64,000 nt of DNA from contig NZ_JAHLEL010000057.1 of the NCBI RefSeq assembly GCF_020131355.1, forward strand, positions 109,065-173,064. The letters run 5' to 3'. Positions 34,680 to 44,184 of this stretch are shown here, in pieces. Origin of the DNA: Pseudonocardia sp. ICBG1293. Its GTDB lineage: Bacteria > Actinomycetota > Actinomycetes > Mycobacteriales > Pseudonocardiaceae. Every line of letters starts with the position of its first letter. The first letter of the stretch is position 1. The notes below the pieces were generated by a model. That model was not told the origin of the DNA and made no database searches. It was given only the letters and a program-made list of their open reading frames with translations. A program made the translations under genes and the position numbers.

Positions 34680-35426
34680 ATGACCGACGGACCGCGCGCC
34701 GGCGGCGGCCCGGACGACAGCACGCCGCCCGCCGGTACGCCGCGGGCGACACCGGACGGAGCGGCACCGGAGCCGACGACACCGACACCGCGGACCGACG
34801 GGCCGGCGACGGCGCCGTGGGCCGACCCGCCCGCCGGGGCGGCGCGCGGGCGGATCCGGCAGCAGGACGGCAGCACCGCGCCGCGCGAGCCCACGCTCGC
34901 CGAGAAGCGGGCCCGCGAGCAGAAGCTCCGCGCGGACCGGGAGGCGGTGCGGCTCCAGGAGGCCCGCTCCCGGACGACGAAGCGGGTGCTGATCGGTGCC
35001 GGCGCGACCGTCGGCGTCGTCGCCCTGATCGCGGCCGTGTACGCGGGGTCCGGCGGCGGCAGCGAGTCGGTCGAGGCGCGCTGCGTCGACGACCAGGGCG
35101 TCGTCGTGCCGGACGACAACTGCAGCGGTCCCGAGAGCCAGGGCCAGGTCGCCAGCGGGGGCGGTGGCTTCGCCTTCGTCCCGATCTTCCTGGGCGGCGG
35201 CGACCGTCAGTACCACTACAACTACGGCGGCACCGGCGGCGTCGGTCAGGTCGCGACCGGGGGGAACGTGTCCCCGCCGCCGAGCGGCACCACGGTCCGC
35301 AGCGGCACGACCGGTTCGACGATCGGCTCGGCGAACCGCAGCGGAACGATCTCCCGGGGCGGTCTCGGCGTGGGCGGCGGGTCGTCGTCCTCCTCGGGCG
35401 GTTCCGGCTCGTCCAGTGGGAGCTGA
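34680..35426 (+). CDS. YgiB/DUF1190-like envelope protein
   Basis: 248 residues: an acidic/Pro disordered leader, a basic coiled region (LAEKRAREQKLRADREAVRL), one membrane helix (VLIGAGATVGVVALIAAVYA) and an exported part. The segment CVDDQGVVVPDDNCSG followed by PIFLGGGDRQYHYNYGG resembles the C-terminal part of E. coli YgiB. The end is Gly/Ser-rich with runs of Ser. The reading direction, spacing of 3 bp and company of an ATP-grasp enzyme and DUF350 support the match. ATG at 34680; GTG at 34677 is equally possible. TACGGT at 34638-34643 may be the -10. Confidence 0.65.
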   Translation: MTDGPRAGGGPDDSTPPAGTPRATPDGAAPEPTTPTPRTDGPATAPWADPPAGAARGRIRQQDGSTAPREPTLAEKRAREQKLRADREAVRLQEARSRTTKRVLIGAGATVGVVALIAAVYAGSGGGSESVEARCVDDQGVVVPDDNCSGPESQGQVASGGGGFAFVPIFLGGGDRQYHYNYGGTGGVGQVATGGNVSPPPSGTTVRSGTTGSTIGSANRSGTISRGGLGVGGGSSSSSGGSGSSSGS

Positions 35427-35429
35427 GGC

Positions 35430-36596
35430 GTGCGACGCGAACGCGGCACCCCCCGCCCGGACTGGCAGCGCACCGTGGCCGAGCAGGGCCTCGCCTTCGG
35501 CACCCCCGGCCGGGACGGCTCGGGCAACGAACGGCCCTACTGGGACGAGTCGGTGCACTACGTCTTCGAGATTGACGAGATCCTCTCCCTCGAGGCCGAC
35601 GTCGAGGTGCTCCAGTCGATGTGCCTGTCGGCGGTCGACCACGTGGTCACCACCGAGCGGTTCCGGGACTTCGCGCTGCCCGAGTGGGCTTTCGAGCAGG
35701 TCGCGCAGTCCTGGCGCCGCTCCGACCCGCACCTCTACGGCCGCTTCGACCTGCGCTACGACGGCTCCGGCCCGGCCAAGCTGCTGGAGTACAACGCCGA
35801 CACCCCCACCTCGCTGCTGGAGGCCTCGATCCTGCAGTGGCACTGGCTGCAGGACGTCCATCCCGGCGACGACCAGTGGAACTCCCTGCACGAGAAGCTC
35901 GTCGAGCGCTGGGGCGAGCTGAAGGGGCTGCTGCCCTCGTCGGAGGTGCACGTCACCTGGTCCGGCGCCGAGTCCACCGGCGAGGACCACATCACCGTCG
36001 GCTACCTGCAGGAGACCGCCGCCGAGGCGGGTCTCGACACGGTCGGTCTGTCCATCGAGGACATCGGCTGGGACTCCGCGCTGGACCGCTTCGTCGACCT
36101 CGAGGAAGCTCCGATGTCGACGGTGTTCAAGCTCTACCCGTGGGAGTGGATGCTGTCCGACGAGTTCGGCAAGCACGTCACCCGCAGCCTGCCCGAGACG
36201 CTGTGGCTCGAGCCGCTGTGGAAGACCCTGCTGTCGAACAAGGCGCTGCTCGCGGTGCTGTGGGAGATGTACCCCGGGCACCCGAACCTGCTGCCCGCCT
36301 CGCTCGGCGACCCCGGCATCCTCACCGAGTACGTCCGCAAGCCCCTGCTGGGCCGCGAGGGCGCCAACATCGCGATCGTCGCCCCCGGCCACGAGACCGC
36401 GACCGGCGGCGTCTACGGCGACGAGGGCTTCGTCTACCAGATGTTCGACCCGCTGCCGGAGTTCGACGGGTTCCGTCCCTGCCTGGGTGCCTGGCTGGTC
36501 GGTGACACCGCCGCCGGGCTCGGCATCCGCGAGACCGCCGGCCTGATCACCGACGACGGTGCGGCCTTCGTGCCGCACCGCATCCCCGAGTCCTGA
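35430..36596 (+). CDS. Glutathionylspermidine-synthase-like ATP-grasp ligase
   Basis: 388 residues of the GSP-synthase C-terminal ATP-grasp family (YgiC/YjfC type): FDLRYDGSGPAKLLEYNADTPTSLLEAS and FVDLEEAPMSTVFKLYPWEWM are diagnostic, and KPLLGREGANI lies in the nucleotide-binding part. The amidase half of true glutathionylspermidine synthase is absent. It should form an amide between a carboxylate and an amine; neither substrate is known, and glutathione is not the main thiol of actinomycetes. It sits between the YgiB-like and DUF350 genes. Confidence 0.9.
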   Translation: MRRERGTPRPDWQRTVAEQGLAFGTPGRDGSGNERPYWDESVHYVFEIDEILSLEADVEVLQSMCLSAVDHVVTTERFRDFALPEWAFEQVAQSWRRSDPHLYGRFDLRYDGSGPAKLLEYNADTPTSLLEASILQWHWLQDVHPGDDQWNSLHEKLVERWGELKGLLPSSEVHVTWSGAESTGEDHITVGYLQETAAEAGLDTVGLSIEDIGWDSALDRFVDLEEAPMSTVFKLYPWEWMLSDEFGKHVTRSLPETLWLEPLWKTLLSNKALLAVLWEMYPGHPNLLPASLGDPGILTEYVRKPLLGREGANIAIVAPGHETATGGVYGDEGFVYQMFDPLPEFDGFRPCLGAWLVGDTAAGLGIRETAGLITDDGAAFVPHRIPES

Positions 36597-36649
36597 CCCC
36601 CGTTCCCGCACCAGTTCCTGCACACCCCCGCTCCCCGGAGGTACCTCCC

Positions 36650-37102
36650 GTGATCCTCGCCCAGGCGTTCGACGCCACGTACTGGGGCTTCCTCGGCCGC
36701 GGTGTCGGCGCGATCCTGCTCTACGCCGTGATCGGCACCCTGCTCATGCTGGTCGGTTTCTGGGCCATCGACCTCACCACGCCCGGCAAGCTCCCGGCGA
36801 TGGTCCGCGGCGGACTGCCGAACGCGGTGACCATCACCTCGGCCGGCATGGTGTCGATGGCGTTCATCATCGTCACCGCGATCTACGGCTCCTACGGCTC
36901 GCTGCTGCAGGGTGTGGTGTCGTCGCTGGTCTTCGGCCTGATCGGGATCGTGGCCCAGGTCGCCGCGGTGCGGCTGCTGGAGTGGGTGACCGGCATCGAC
37001 ATCGGCGAGGTCATCCAGTCCGAGGAGCCGCGGGCGGTGGCGAAGGTGGTCGCGGCCGCGCACGTCGCGCTCGGCCTGATCGTCGCGGTCGCCGTCTTCT
37101 AG
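36650..37102 (+). CDS. DUF350 membrane protein (YjfL-like)
   Basis: 150 residues with four helices, made of two DUF350 units (ILLYAVIGTLLMLVGFWAID and VRGGLPNAVTITSAGMVSMAFIIV, repeated later in variant form). It completes a triad with the ATP-grasp ligase, the same association as E. coli yjfL with yjfC. Probably a membrane partner of the ligase or of its product. AGGTACC precedes the GTG. It ends 6 bp from the convergent glycosyltransferase stop. Confidence 0.88.
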   Translation: MILAQAFDATYWGFLGRGVGAILLYAVIGTLLMLVGFWAIDLTTPGKLPAMVRGGLPNAVTITSAGMVSMAFIIVTAIYGSYGSLLQGVVSSLVFGLIGIVAQVAAVRLLEWVTGIDIGEVIQSEEPRAVAKVVAAAHVALGLIVAVAVF

Positions 37103-37108
37103 GACGGC

Positions 37109-38233
37109 TCAGGCCAGGGCGGCCAGTACCTCGACCCTGGCCTGTGGCGGCGGCATCGCGGCGATCTCGGTGCGGACGTCACGGGCGGCGGCGGCGAGCT
37201 CGCCGTCGTGCAGCAGCCTGCGCAGCGCGTCGGCGGTGAACGGCCCACCGAGCCCGGCACCCCGGGCGGCGACCAGCTCGGCGTTGTGCCTGCGGTCGCC
37301 CGGCCCCGGCAGCGCCAGCTGCGGGACGCCCGCGGCGAGCGCGGCCAGCACGTGCGCGGCACTGCCGTCGTGCAGCACCGCCGCACAGGCGGGCAGCAGC
37401 GCGTCCAGCGGGACCCGCCCGACGGTGCGCACACCGGGACCACCGTGACGCAGCAGCCGTGCCGGAGGACGGACCAGCAAGAGCTCGCAGTCCGGTCCGT
37501 CGTCGCGCAGGCCGCGGAGCGCGCGGACCGCGGAGGCCTGCAGGTCGCCCCGCACCGGCCCGCCGCCACGCAGCACCAGCACCCGCGGGCGGACCGACGG
37601 GCCGCTCAGCCACGCGGGCATCGCCGGTCCGCCGGGGCCGCGGGACCGGCCCGGCCGCACGGCCAGCGCGTCCCGGGCACCGACCAGGCTCGACGGTGCG
37701 ATGGTCAGCGCGATCGCGGGCGGCGGAACCCCGCGCAGCCCGTGCCGCAGCCGGGCGCGGTGCAGCGGCCGGGCGTCCAGCAGCGTGCGGACCAGCGCGA
37801 ACCCGTCGAGCAGGCCGTTCTCGTGCAGGACCGCGGGGACGTCGTGCCGGGCGGCCGCGAGCGCCCCGGCCACGGCCAGCGGCTCGTACACCACGACATC
37901 GGGGCGCCACTGCTCGGCGACGGTCACCAGAGCGTCGGTGAGCTCCTCGTTGACCGGGCCGAACAGCGAGCGCACCCCGGCCTCCCCGCCGCGGCCGGCC
38001 AGCTCGGCCCGCGCGGTCACCGGGTGCGCGACGAGCGAGCGCGCGGCCAGCCTGCCCACCCGCAGGCTGCGGGCGACGTCGATGAACGGCAGCGGGTCCG
38101 CCCCCGGGAGCGGGTGCGCGTCGCCGCCGCCGGCGAGCAGCACCTCGTGCCCGGAGTCCCAGAGCGCCTGGGCGAGCGGCAACAGCGGTGCCAGATGTCC
38201 CGACAGCGGGGCCGCCACCACCAGAACGCGCAC
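37109..38233 (-). CDS. GT1/MGT-family glycosyltransferase
   Basis: 374 residues, GT-B fold. The N-terminus VRVLVVAAPLSGHLAPLLPLAQAL and the C-terminal HDGSAAHVLAALAAGVPQLALPGPGDRRHNA are the acceptor- and donor-side signatures of macrolide-type UDP-glycosyltransferases. GTG at 38233 was chosen because the family begins with VLVVAAP; the longer open frame upstream is antisense to the HAD gene. It is divergent from the HAD gene with 66 bp between starts. Acceptor unknown. Confidence 0.85.
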   Translation of the reverse strand: MRVLVVAAPLSGHLAPLLPLAQALWDSGHEVLLAGGGDAHPLPGADPLPFIDVARSLRVGRLAARSLVAHPVTARAELAGRGGEAGVRSLFGPVNEELTDALVTVAEQWRPDVVVYEPLAVAGALAAARHDVPAVLHENGLLDGFALVRTLLDARPLHRARLRHGLRGVPPPAIALTIAPSSLVGARDALAVRPGRSRGPGGPAMPAWLSGPSVRPRVLVLRGGGPVRGDLQASAVRALRGLRDDGPDCELLLVRPPARLLRHGGPGVRTVGRVPLDALLPACAAVLHDGSAAHVLAALAAGVPQLALPGPGDRRHNAELVAARGAGLGGPFTADALRRLLHDGELAAAARDVRTEIAAMPPPQARVEVLAALA

Positions 38234-38299
38234 CGTTCGAGGGTAGCCGCCACGCGGTCGTCGGGGGGCGGTCCGCGACGGGTTCCGTACCCTCTGGGT

Positions 38300-39139
38300 G
38301 TGATCGTCGAGAACGCGCCCCGGCTCGTCGCCACCGATGTCGACGGCACCCTGCTCGACGACGGCGGTGCGATCACGCCGCGCACCGTCGCCGTCCTGGA
38401 GCGGGCGGTCGCCGCCGGCGCCGGCTTCGTGCTGGTGACCGGTCGTCCACCGCGCTGGATCCCGCCGGTGCTGGCGCGGCTGCCCGAGGGGCTCGTGCGG
38501 CTGTGCGTCTGCGCGAACGGCGCGGTGCTCTACGACGCGGTGGACGACGTCGTGCTCGACGCCCACACCCTGGAGCCGGCCACGATCCGCGAGCTGGCGG
38601 GCCTGGCCGCGGAGCTGTTCCCCGGGTGCGGGTTCGGTGTCGAGCGCGTCGGGAACGCCGAGGGGGGCGACGGCGTGCGCGGCGTGGTCGACGAGTTCCT
38701 CACCGACCCCGGCTACGTGCACGCCTGGGGAGAGCACGACGGCGGCACCACCAGCCGCGAGGACCTGCTCGACCGCCCGGCGACCAAGGTGCTGATCCGG
38801 TCCCCGGAGCTGACCAGCGAGCAGATGATGGACGCCCTCGCCCCGAAGGCGGGCGGGCTGGCCGATCTGACGTTCTCGCACTCGTCGGGGCTGCTGGAGG
38901 CGTCCGCGCCCGGGGTCACCAAGGCGACCGGCCTGGCCGAGGTCGCCCGCAGGCTCGGCGTGGGCGCGGAGTCCACCGTGGCGTTCGGCGACATGCCCAA
39001 CGACCGGGAGATGCTGCGCTGGGCCGGGCTCGGCGTCGCGATGGGCAACGCCCACCCGGACCTGGTCGGGCTGGCCGACGAGGTCACCGCCCCGCACACC
39101 CACGACGGGCTCGCCGAGGTCCTGGAGCGCTGGTTCTGA
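38300..39139 (+). CDS. Cof-type HAD-IIB phosphatase
   Basis: 279 residues. Catalytic DVDGTLL near the N-terminus (nucleophile and acid Asp), motif II VTGRP, the cap domain in the middle, Lys in KATGLAEV, and motif IV FGDMPNDREML. It hydrolyses small phosphorylated metabolites such as sugar phosphates or flavin mononucleotide in the cytoplasm. TACCCT (38288-38293) is six bases before the GTG, so the transcript is probably leaderless. Confidence 0.92.
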   Translation: MIVENAPRLVATDVDGTLLDDGGAITPRTVAVLERAVAAGAGFVLVTGRPPRWIPPVLARLPEGLVRLCVCANGAVLYDAVDDVVLDAHTLEPATIRELAGLAAELFPGCGFGVERVGNAEGGDGVRGVVDEFLTDPGYVHAWGEHDGGTTSREDLLDRPATKVLIRSPELTSEQMMDALAPKAGGLADLTFSHSSGLLEASAPGVTKATGLAEVARRLGVGAESTVAFGDMPNDREMLRWAGLGVAMGNAHPDLVGLADEVTAPHTHDGLAEVLERWF

Positions 39140-39295
39140 GCGCACCGGGCGCCGTTCACCTGCCCGTCGACGAGCGGTCACGCCCCGTCCCACCGGCCGC
39201 CCCGGCCCGGGCCACGACCCCGCCCGCGCGTACCATCACCGGCTGTCATCGCCCGCGAGCCGGGTGCCAGCGCCCGCGCCAGGAGGCCCCCACCC

Positions 39296-39877
39296 GTGGC
39301 TGACACGGCAGAGACCCTGGACCGTTCCGGTCCGCAACCGCCCGCCGACGTCCCGCCCACCGGCGAGGTCGCCGTGCTGGCGTCCGTGCAGGGCGCTCTC
39401 GCATGCGACGCCACCGTGCGGGTCGCCCGCGGGATGTCGCTGTTCGGCGAGCACGCCGCGGGCTGGCTGGCGATCGGCGTCGCGGGTGCCGCGCTGGACC
39501 GCCCCCGCCGTCGTGAGTGGCTCGGCTCCGCCGCGGCCGTCGCGTTCGCGCACGGGGCCTCGATCGGGATCAAGCGCGTCGTCCGCCGCCGCCGCCCGGA
39601 CCACCCCGCGGTCCGGGTGCTGGTGGGCACCCTGAGCCGGCTGAGCTTCCCGTCCTCGCACGCCACCTCCACCACCGCCGCCGCCGTGCTCTACGGCGGC
39701 CTGCTGGGCGGGCGGTCCCGCCCGGCGGCCGCGGCGGTCGTGGGCCTGATGGCGCTGTCGCGTCTCGTCCTCGGCGTGCACTACCCGACCGACGTCGCCA
39801 CCGGGACCGTGCTCGGCGCGGCCGTCGCCGGTGCCGCGCGACGCGTCGTCCCTCGCAACCCCACCACCGGAGGGTGA
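39296..39877 (+). CDS. PAP2 phosphatase, decaprenyl-phosphoribose branch
   Basis: 193 residues. PAP2 motifs are complete: KRVVRRRRP, PSSHA with the catalytic His, and SRLVLGVHYPTD. It resembles Rv3807c, the proposed phosphatase that dephosphorylates decaprenyl-phosphoryl-5-phosphoribose, and like it sits beside ubiA, 4 bp away. It would act at the membrane in making decaprenyl-phospho-arabinose, the arabinan donor. AGGAGG precedes the GTG by about ten bases; TACCAT at 39230-39235 may be its -10. Confidence 0.85.
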   Translation: MADTAETLDRSGPQPPADVPPTGEVAVLASVQGALACDATVRVARGMSLFGEHAAGWLAIGVAGAALDRPRRREWLGSAAAVAFAHGASIGIKRVVRRRRPDHPAVRVLVGTLSRLSFPSSHATSTTAAAVLYGGLLGGRSRPAAAAVVGLMALSRLVLGVHYPTDVATGTVLGAAVAGAARRVVPRNPTTGG

Positions 39878-39881
39878 GCGC

Positions 39882-40955
39882 ATGACCAGCACCGACCCCA
39901 CGAAGGTCGACCGCGACGACTCCGAGAAGGAGCAGGTCGCACGGGCTGCGGACCCGGACACCCCCGTCGTCCCGGACGCTCCCGACGACGCCGGCGCCCC
40001 CGAGGGCCATGCGGCCGACGCCGCCCCGGCCGCGGTCGCCGCGGAGCACGCACCGCACGTGCCGATGGACCCGTCCGAGCGGACCACCGCGATGGTCGCG
40101 CGCGGCCTGCTGAAGACGATGCGCCCGCGCCAGTGGGTGAAGAACGTCCTGGTGTTCGCCGCGCCGTTCGTCAGCGGCCAGCTCTTCGACGTGCCGGTCC
40201 TCGTCGACTGCCTGATCGCGTTCGTCGCGTTCTCGCTGGCCGCGTCCGGTGTCTACCTGGTCAACGACGCGCTCGACGTCGAGGCCGACCGCGCCCACCC
40301 GACGAAGCGACGCCGGCCCATCGCGTCCGGCATCGTCCCGGTGCCGCTGGCCTTCGCCACGGCGGGCGTGCTGTTCGCCGCGTCGATCGCGCTGTCCTTC
40401 GCGGTGACCTGGCAGCTCATCATCGTGCTCGCCGTGTACGTGGCGGTGCAGCTGTCGTACTGCCTGTGGCTCAAGCACCAGCCGGTGCTCGACATCTGCA
40501 TCGTCGCCTCCGGCTTCCTGATGCGGTCCATCGCGGGTGGTGTCGCCACCGGTATCCCGCTGTCGCAGTGGTTCCTGCTGGTCACCGGGTTCGGCTCGCT
40601 GTTCATGGTGGCCGGCAAGCGCTACGCCGAGATCAACCTCGCCGAGCGCACCGGGGCGAAGATCCGCAAGTCCCTGGAGAACTACACGGCCTCCTACCTG
40701 CGCTACATCTGGTCGCTCTCGGCCACCGTCATGATCGTCATGTACGGGCTGTGGGCGTTCGAGATCCGCGAGGACCACAACTCGGTGTGGTCGGTGCTGT
40801 CGATCGTGCCGTTCGTGATCGCGGTGCTGCGCTACTCCGTGGACGTCGACCGGGGCACCGGCGGTGAGCCCGAGGAGATCGCCCTCGGCGCCCGTGCGCT
40901 GCAGGTCCTGGCGCTGGCCTGGATCGCGATGCTCACCCTGGCCGTCTACAGCTGA
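39882..40955 (+). CDS. ubiA: Decaprenyl-phosphate phosphoribosyltransferase
   Basis: UbiA-superfamily membrane enzyme that moves phosphoribose from PRPP to decaprenyl phosphate, the first committed step to the arabinan donor of arabinogalactan. 357 residues, nine or so helices. The Mg-binding NDALDVEADRAHPTKRRRP and the second loop GKRYAEINLAERTG match Rv3806c. A ~70-residue acidic, disordered leader is extra compared with the mycobacterial protein. AGGGTGAGCGC precedes the ATG. Coupled with the PAP2 gene. Confidence 0.92.
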   Translation: MTSTDPTKVDRDDSEKEQVARAADPDTPVVPDAPDDAGAPEGHAADAAPAAVAAEHAPHVPMDPSERTTAMVARGLLKTMRPRQWVKNVLVFAAPFVSGQLFDVPVLVDCLIAFVAFSLAASGVYLVNDALDVEADRAHPTKRRRPIASGIVPVPLAFATAGVLFAASIALSFAVTWQLIIVLAVYVAVQLSYCLWLKHQPVLDICIVASGFLMRSIAGGVATGIPLSQWFLLVTGFGSLFMVAGKRYAEINLAERTGAKIRKSLENYTASYLRYIWSLSATVMIVMYGLWAFEIREDHNSVWSVLSIVPFVIAVLRYSVDVDRGTGGEPEEIALGARALQVLALAWIAMLTLAVYS

Positions 40956-40966
40956 CGTCGCCGCCC

Positions 40967-40998
40967 GGGCCCGGATCCCCTGCACGGGGGCCGGGCCC
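40967..40998. terminator. Bidirectional terminator, ubiA/epimerase
   Basis: Arms GGGCCCGG and CCGGGCCC, with CCCC/GGGG pairing in the interior. It lies between convergent stop codons. Confidence 0.75.
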
Positions 40999-41006
40999 GC
41001 GGTGTG

Positions 41007-41951
41007 TCAGCGCCCGGTGTGCCAGGCCCAGGTGCGCGCGAGACCCTCGGCCAGCGGGGTCGGCGACGGCAGTCCGAGCGCGGCGATGCAGCGGGACGGG
41101 TCCAGGCAGCTGCGTCGCAGCTCCCCGGCCCTGGCCGGCAGGAACTCCGGCGTGAACGCCTCCGGCGCGAGCCCGGCGATCGTGCCGATCGTCGCGGCCA
41201 GCTCGACCACGGTCGACTCGGTGCCGGTGCCGACGTTGAACACCTCGCCGGCCAGCTCCCCGGCCGCGAGCCGGTCCGCCGAGGCCAGCGCCGCGCGGGC
41301 GACGTCGCCGACGTAGAGGAAGTCGCGGGTCTGTCCGCCGTCCCCGAACACGGTCGGCCGCAGCCCCGCACGGGCGCGGTCGCAGAACAGCGAGACGACC
41401 CCCGCCCCGCCGGCCGGGTGCTGGCGCGGGCCGTAGACGTTCGCGAACCGCAGCACCAGCGCCGGCAGCCCGTGCGCCCCGACGAAGAAGCGGGTGTAGC
41501 GCTCGGCGGCCAGCTTGCTCATCCCGTACGGCGACGCGGGCTCGGCGGGTTCCGCCTCCGTGGTGGGGAGGGGGGCGCCGTCGCCGTAGATGGCGCCGCC
41601 GGTGGAGCACACGACGACCGCGCCGGCACCCGCCTCGCGCGCCGCCTGCAGCACGCTCAGCGTGCCGAGGACGTTGACCGAGGCGTCGTGCACCGGGTCG
41701 TCCATGGAGCGCCGGACGTCGATCTGGGCGGCCAGGTGGAACACCGCGTCCGGGCGGAACGCCGTCGCGGCCGCCGTCAGGGCGGGGGCGTCGCGGATGT
41801 CGAGCTCGGTGAGCGCGACGCCGGGGTCCAGGTTGTCCCGGGTGCCCGCGGACAGGTCGTCGACGACGAGCACCTCGTCGCCGCGGCCGAGCAGGGCCTC
41901 GACCAGGGTGGAACCGATGAAGCCGGCTCCGCCGGTGACGAGCGCGCGCAT
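41007..41951 (-). CDS. NAD-dependent sugar epimerase/dehydratase, GalE-like
   Basis: 314-residue extended SDR. The nucleotide-binding TGGAGFIGS is at residues 7-15, the catalytic YGMSK in the middle, with STGGAIYGDG before it, as in UDP-glucose 4-epimerases (compare Rv3634c). It probably supplies UDP-galactose or a related sugar for the cell-wall polymer. ATG at 41951 gives the canonical MRALVTGGAGF start. It is followed, reading upstream, by the frameshifted membrane-protein gene on the same strand. Confidence 0.88.
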   Translation of the reverse strand: MRALVTGGAGFIGSTLVEALLGRGDEVLVVDDLSAGTRDNLDPGVALTELDIRDAPALTAAATAFRPDAVFHLAAQIDVRRSMDDPVHDASVNVLGTLSVLQAAREAGAGAVVVCSTGGAIYGDGAPLPTTEAEPAEPASPYGMSKLAAERYTRFFVGAHGLPALVLRFANVYGPRQHPAGGAGVVSLFCDRARAGLRPTVFGDGGQTRDFLYVGDVARAALASADRLAAGELAGEVFNVGTGTESTVVELAATIGTIAGLAPEAFTPEFLPARAGELRRSCLDPSRCIAALGLPSPTPLAEGLARTWAWHTGR

Positions 41952-42020
41952 ACCTGCCTCTCCCCGGGGCGGACGGCGGGTGCACCCGGATGCGGGGCAC
42001 ACGCTATCCGCGGCGCCCGG

Positions 42021-44056
42021 TCAGCCGGTGGAGCGGGCGGGGACACCGCCGCAGGCGGTGATCCGGTAGAGGGTGCTGCCGCCCCCGGACAGGACGGGCT
42101 CGAACCCGGGCGCGCGGTCGATCCCGGACAGTCCGGGGTAGGTGTCGGCCCGCGGGTCCCACGGCCACCAGGTGACCGGACCGTCGATGACGTAGCCGAC
42201 ACCGGTGCCCGCAGCGCGGGGCAGACGACGGGGTCGCGGGCGACGTCGTGCAGCCGCAGCCGGACCAGCTCCTGGTCGGGCGTCCAGGTCCCGGACAGGT
42301 GCGGGAACAGCACCGGCCGCCCGGTCAGCGGATAGAGCAGGCCGTTGCCCGACCACGGGTTCGCCGCGACGACCGTGCCCGGCCCGATCACCCGGCCCGC
42401 CGCCTCGAGGAACTCGCGCTGTCCGGGCTGCAGCACCCGGCCGGTCTCGTAGCGGTAGGCGTCGGCGACGACGGCGGCGTGCACCCCGATCCGGAAACCG
42501 TCGGTGAGCAGGACCAGCGCGGCGGCGAGGACGGCGACGGCCGGGACGGCCAGCAGCCGTCGTCGCTCCGGGGTCGTCTCCGCCCGCCGCACCGCGGTCG
42601 CGGCCCGGACCAGCAGACCGGCCGTGCCGAGGACGCCCAGCGCCGCCAGCGGCACCCCGGTGACCGGGACCATCGCGGCCAGCCGGTGCGAGTCGTTGTA
42701 CCAGGCCCCGGTCAGCGCGGTGACGAGGTCGCCCTCGCGGGCCACGGCGAGGGTGTAGAGCAGCGCCGAGGTCAGGTGCGCCGGGACCAGCCACGCCGTC
42801 CGGGCGCGCCGCAGCGCCGCCACGGCGCCGATCACGACCAGCACCGACACGACGACCAGCTCGGGTCGCCTGTTCATGCCGTTCCACAGCACACCGGTCA
42901 GCGCCTCGCGCGCCCCCATGGAGGCCTGCCAGTCGAACGTCCGCACCCCGTCGAGGTAGGGCGACCAGGCCAGCAGCCAGACGACGGCCGCGACCGCCGC
43001 GAGCGCACCCGCGGCGGCGAGGGCCGCGGTGGCGACCCGCCGCTCGCGGACGTGGCGGACCGCGGCGGCGGCGGCCGCGACGGCCACCGGGGACAGGCCG
43101 AGCACGAGCAGGCTGACCGCGGCGTTGGGGTGTGCCAGTGCCAGTGCCGGGATGCTCGTCGCGCCGAGCAGCAGCGCCCGGACCCGCCCGACGGCGTCGT
43201 CCCGGGTCAGCCCGAGCCCCGTGACGACGGCGGCCAGCCCGGCGGGCACCAGCGCGAGCCCGAGCAGGTTGGGCCACAGGACGCCCCAGTTGAGCAGCAG
43301 CCAGGGCATCGCGGTGAACGCCGTCGCGAGCACCGGGGTCACCAGCAGGGCCCCGGCCCGGCGCCCGACGAGCTGGCGCACGAGCACCGTGCACGACAGC
43401 GGCCACACGAGGGCCGCCGCGGCGAACGCGGTGAGGTTCGACGCGGCCGGGATCGACGCACCGGTGCTCGCCACGACGAGCGAGACGAGGTCGTGCCACG
43501 CCGCCGGGTAGGCCGACGGGCGCCCGGGGCTGTTCAGCTCGCCCAGGGTCAGCGACGACGCGTCACCGGTCTGCAGGATCCGGGCGACCGCGCTGTAGTG
43601 GTAGATCGCGTCGTAGGTCGGTGAGATCGCGTCGACCGGCCCGAACGCGAGCATCACGGTCAGCCAGCCGATCGCGACGGTGACGGCGGTCCCGATCGCC
43701 AGGGCGACCCCGCCCAGCGGTCCGTCGGGCCCGTCGCGCAGCAGGGCCCGCGGACGGTCGCCGGGGGCGCCGGCAGGCCGGTCCCGGGGCCGGGTCACCC
43801 GCCGGACGGCCGTGGTCACCGCAGCGCACAGCAGCGCGAGCGCGCCGCCGGCACCGAGCACCGGCCACGGTCCCCACCCCACCCCGGCCCGGCCGGCCAG
43901 GACGGCGGTGGTCGCGACCAGCGCGACCGACACCAGGGGGGCGGCGCCCCAGCAGACGGCTCCCCGCAGTCCCGCGGCGCGGGCGACGAGTGCCCCGGGC
44001 AGCACGCACCACGCGGCGGCCACCAGGGCGACGGGGACGGCTCCGGTCCACGTCAT
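42021..44056 (-). pseudogene. Polytopic membrane protein (DUF6541-like), frameshifted
   Basis: A large GT-C-like protein with 14 or more helices, including an extracellular loop with YDAIYHYSAVARIL and NSPGRPSAYPAAWHDL, typical of cell-surface DUF6541 proteins. The frame is open from ATG 44056 to about 42207, then the conserved ending (GVGYVIDGPVTWWPWDPRA, then GGGSTLYRITACGG, stop at 42021) continues in a different frame. Adding one base between 42206 and 42207 turns RAPVSA into RATGVGYV and gives a 678-residue protein. Without it the frame runs on antisense into the epimerase gene to 41777. Mutation or sequencing error cannot be separated here. Confidence 0.75.
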
Positions 44057-44184
44057 CCCCGGCTCCGCGCGTCGTCGATCGGCAGCCGCATCCGGCGCAG
44101 CCTACGAGGGTGTCGCCGCGGGTCGGGCCACACGGTCGTCGTGTCACCGTCCGCGATCGGATCGTGACCCGCGCCGACCGTGGC

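Noticed and set aside
37109..39193. 694-codon minus-strand frame joining the glycosyltransferase to upstream sequence
   Set aside because: The first ~320 codons are antisense to the HAD phosphatase and have no family features.
41777..42020. C-terminal extension of the DUF6541-like frame into the epimerase
   Set aside because: Product of the frameshift; the sequence is antisense to a well-conserved SDR.
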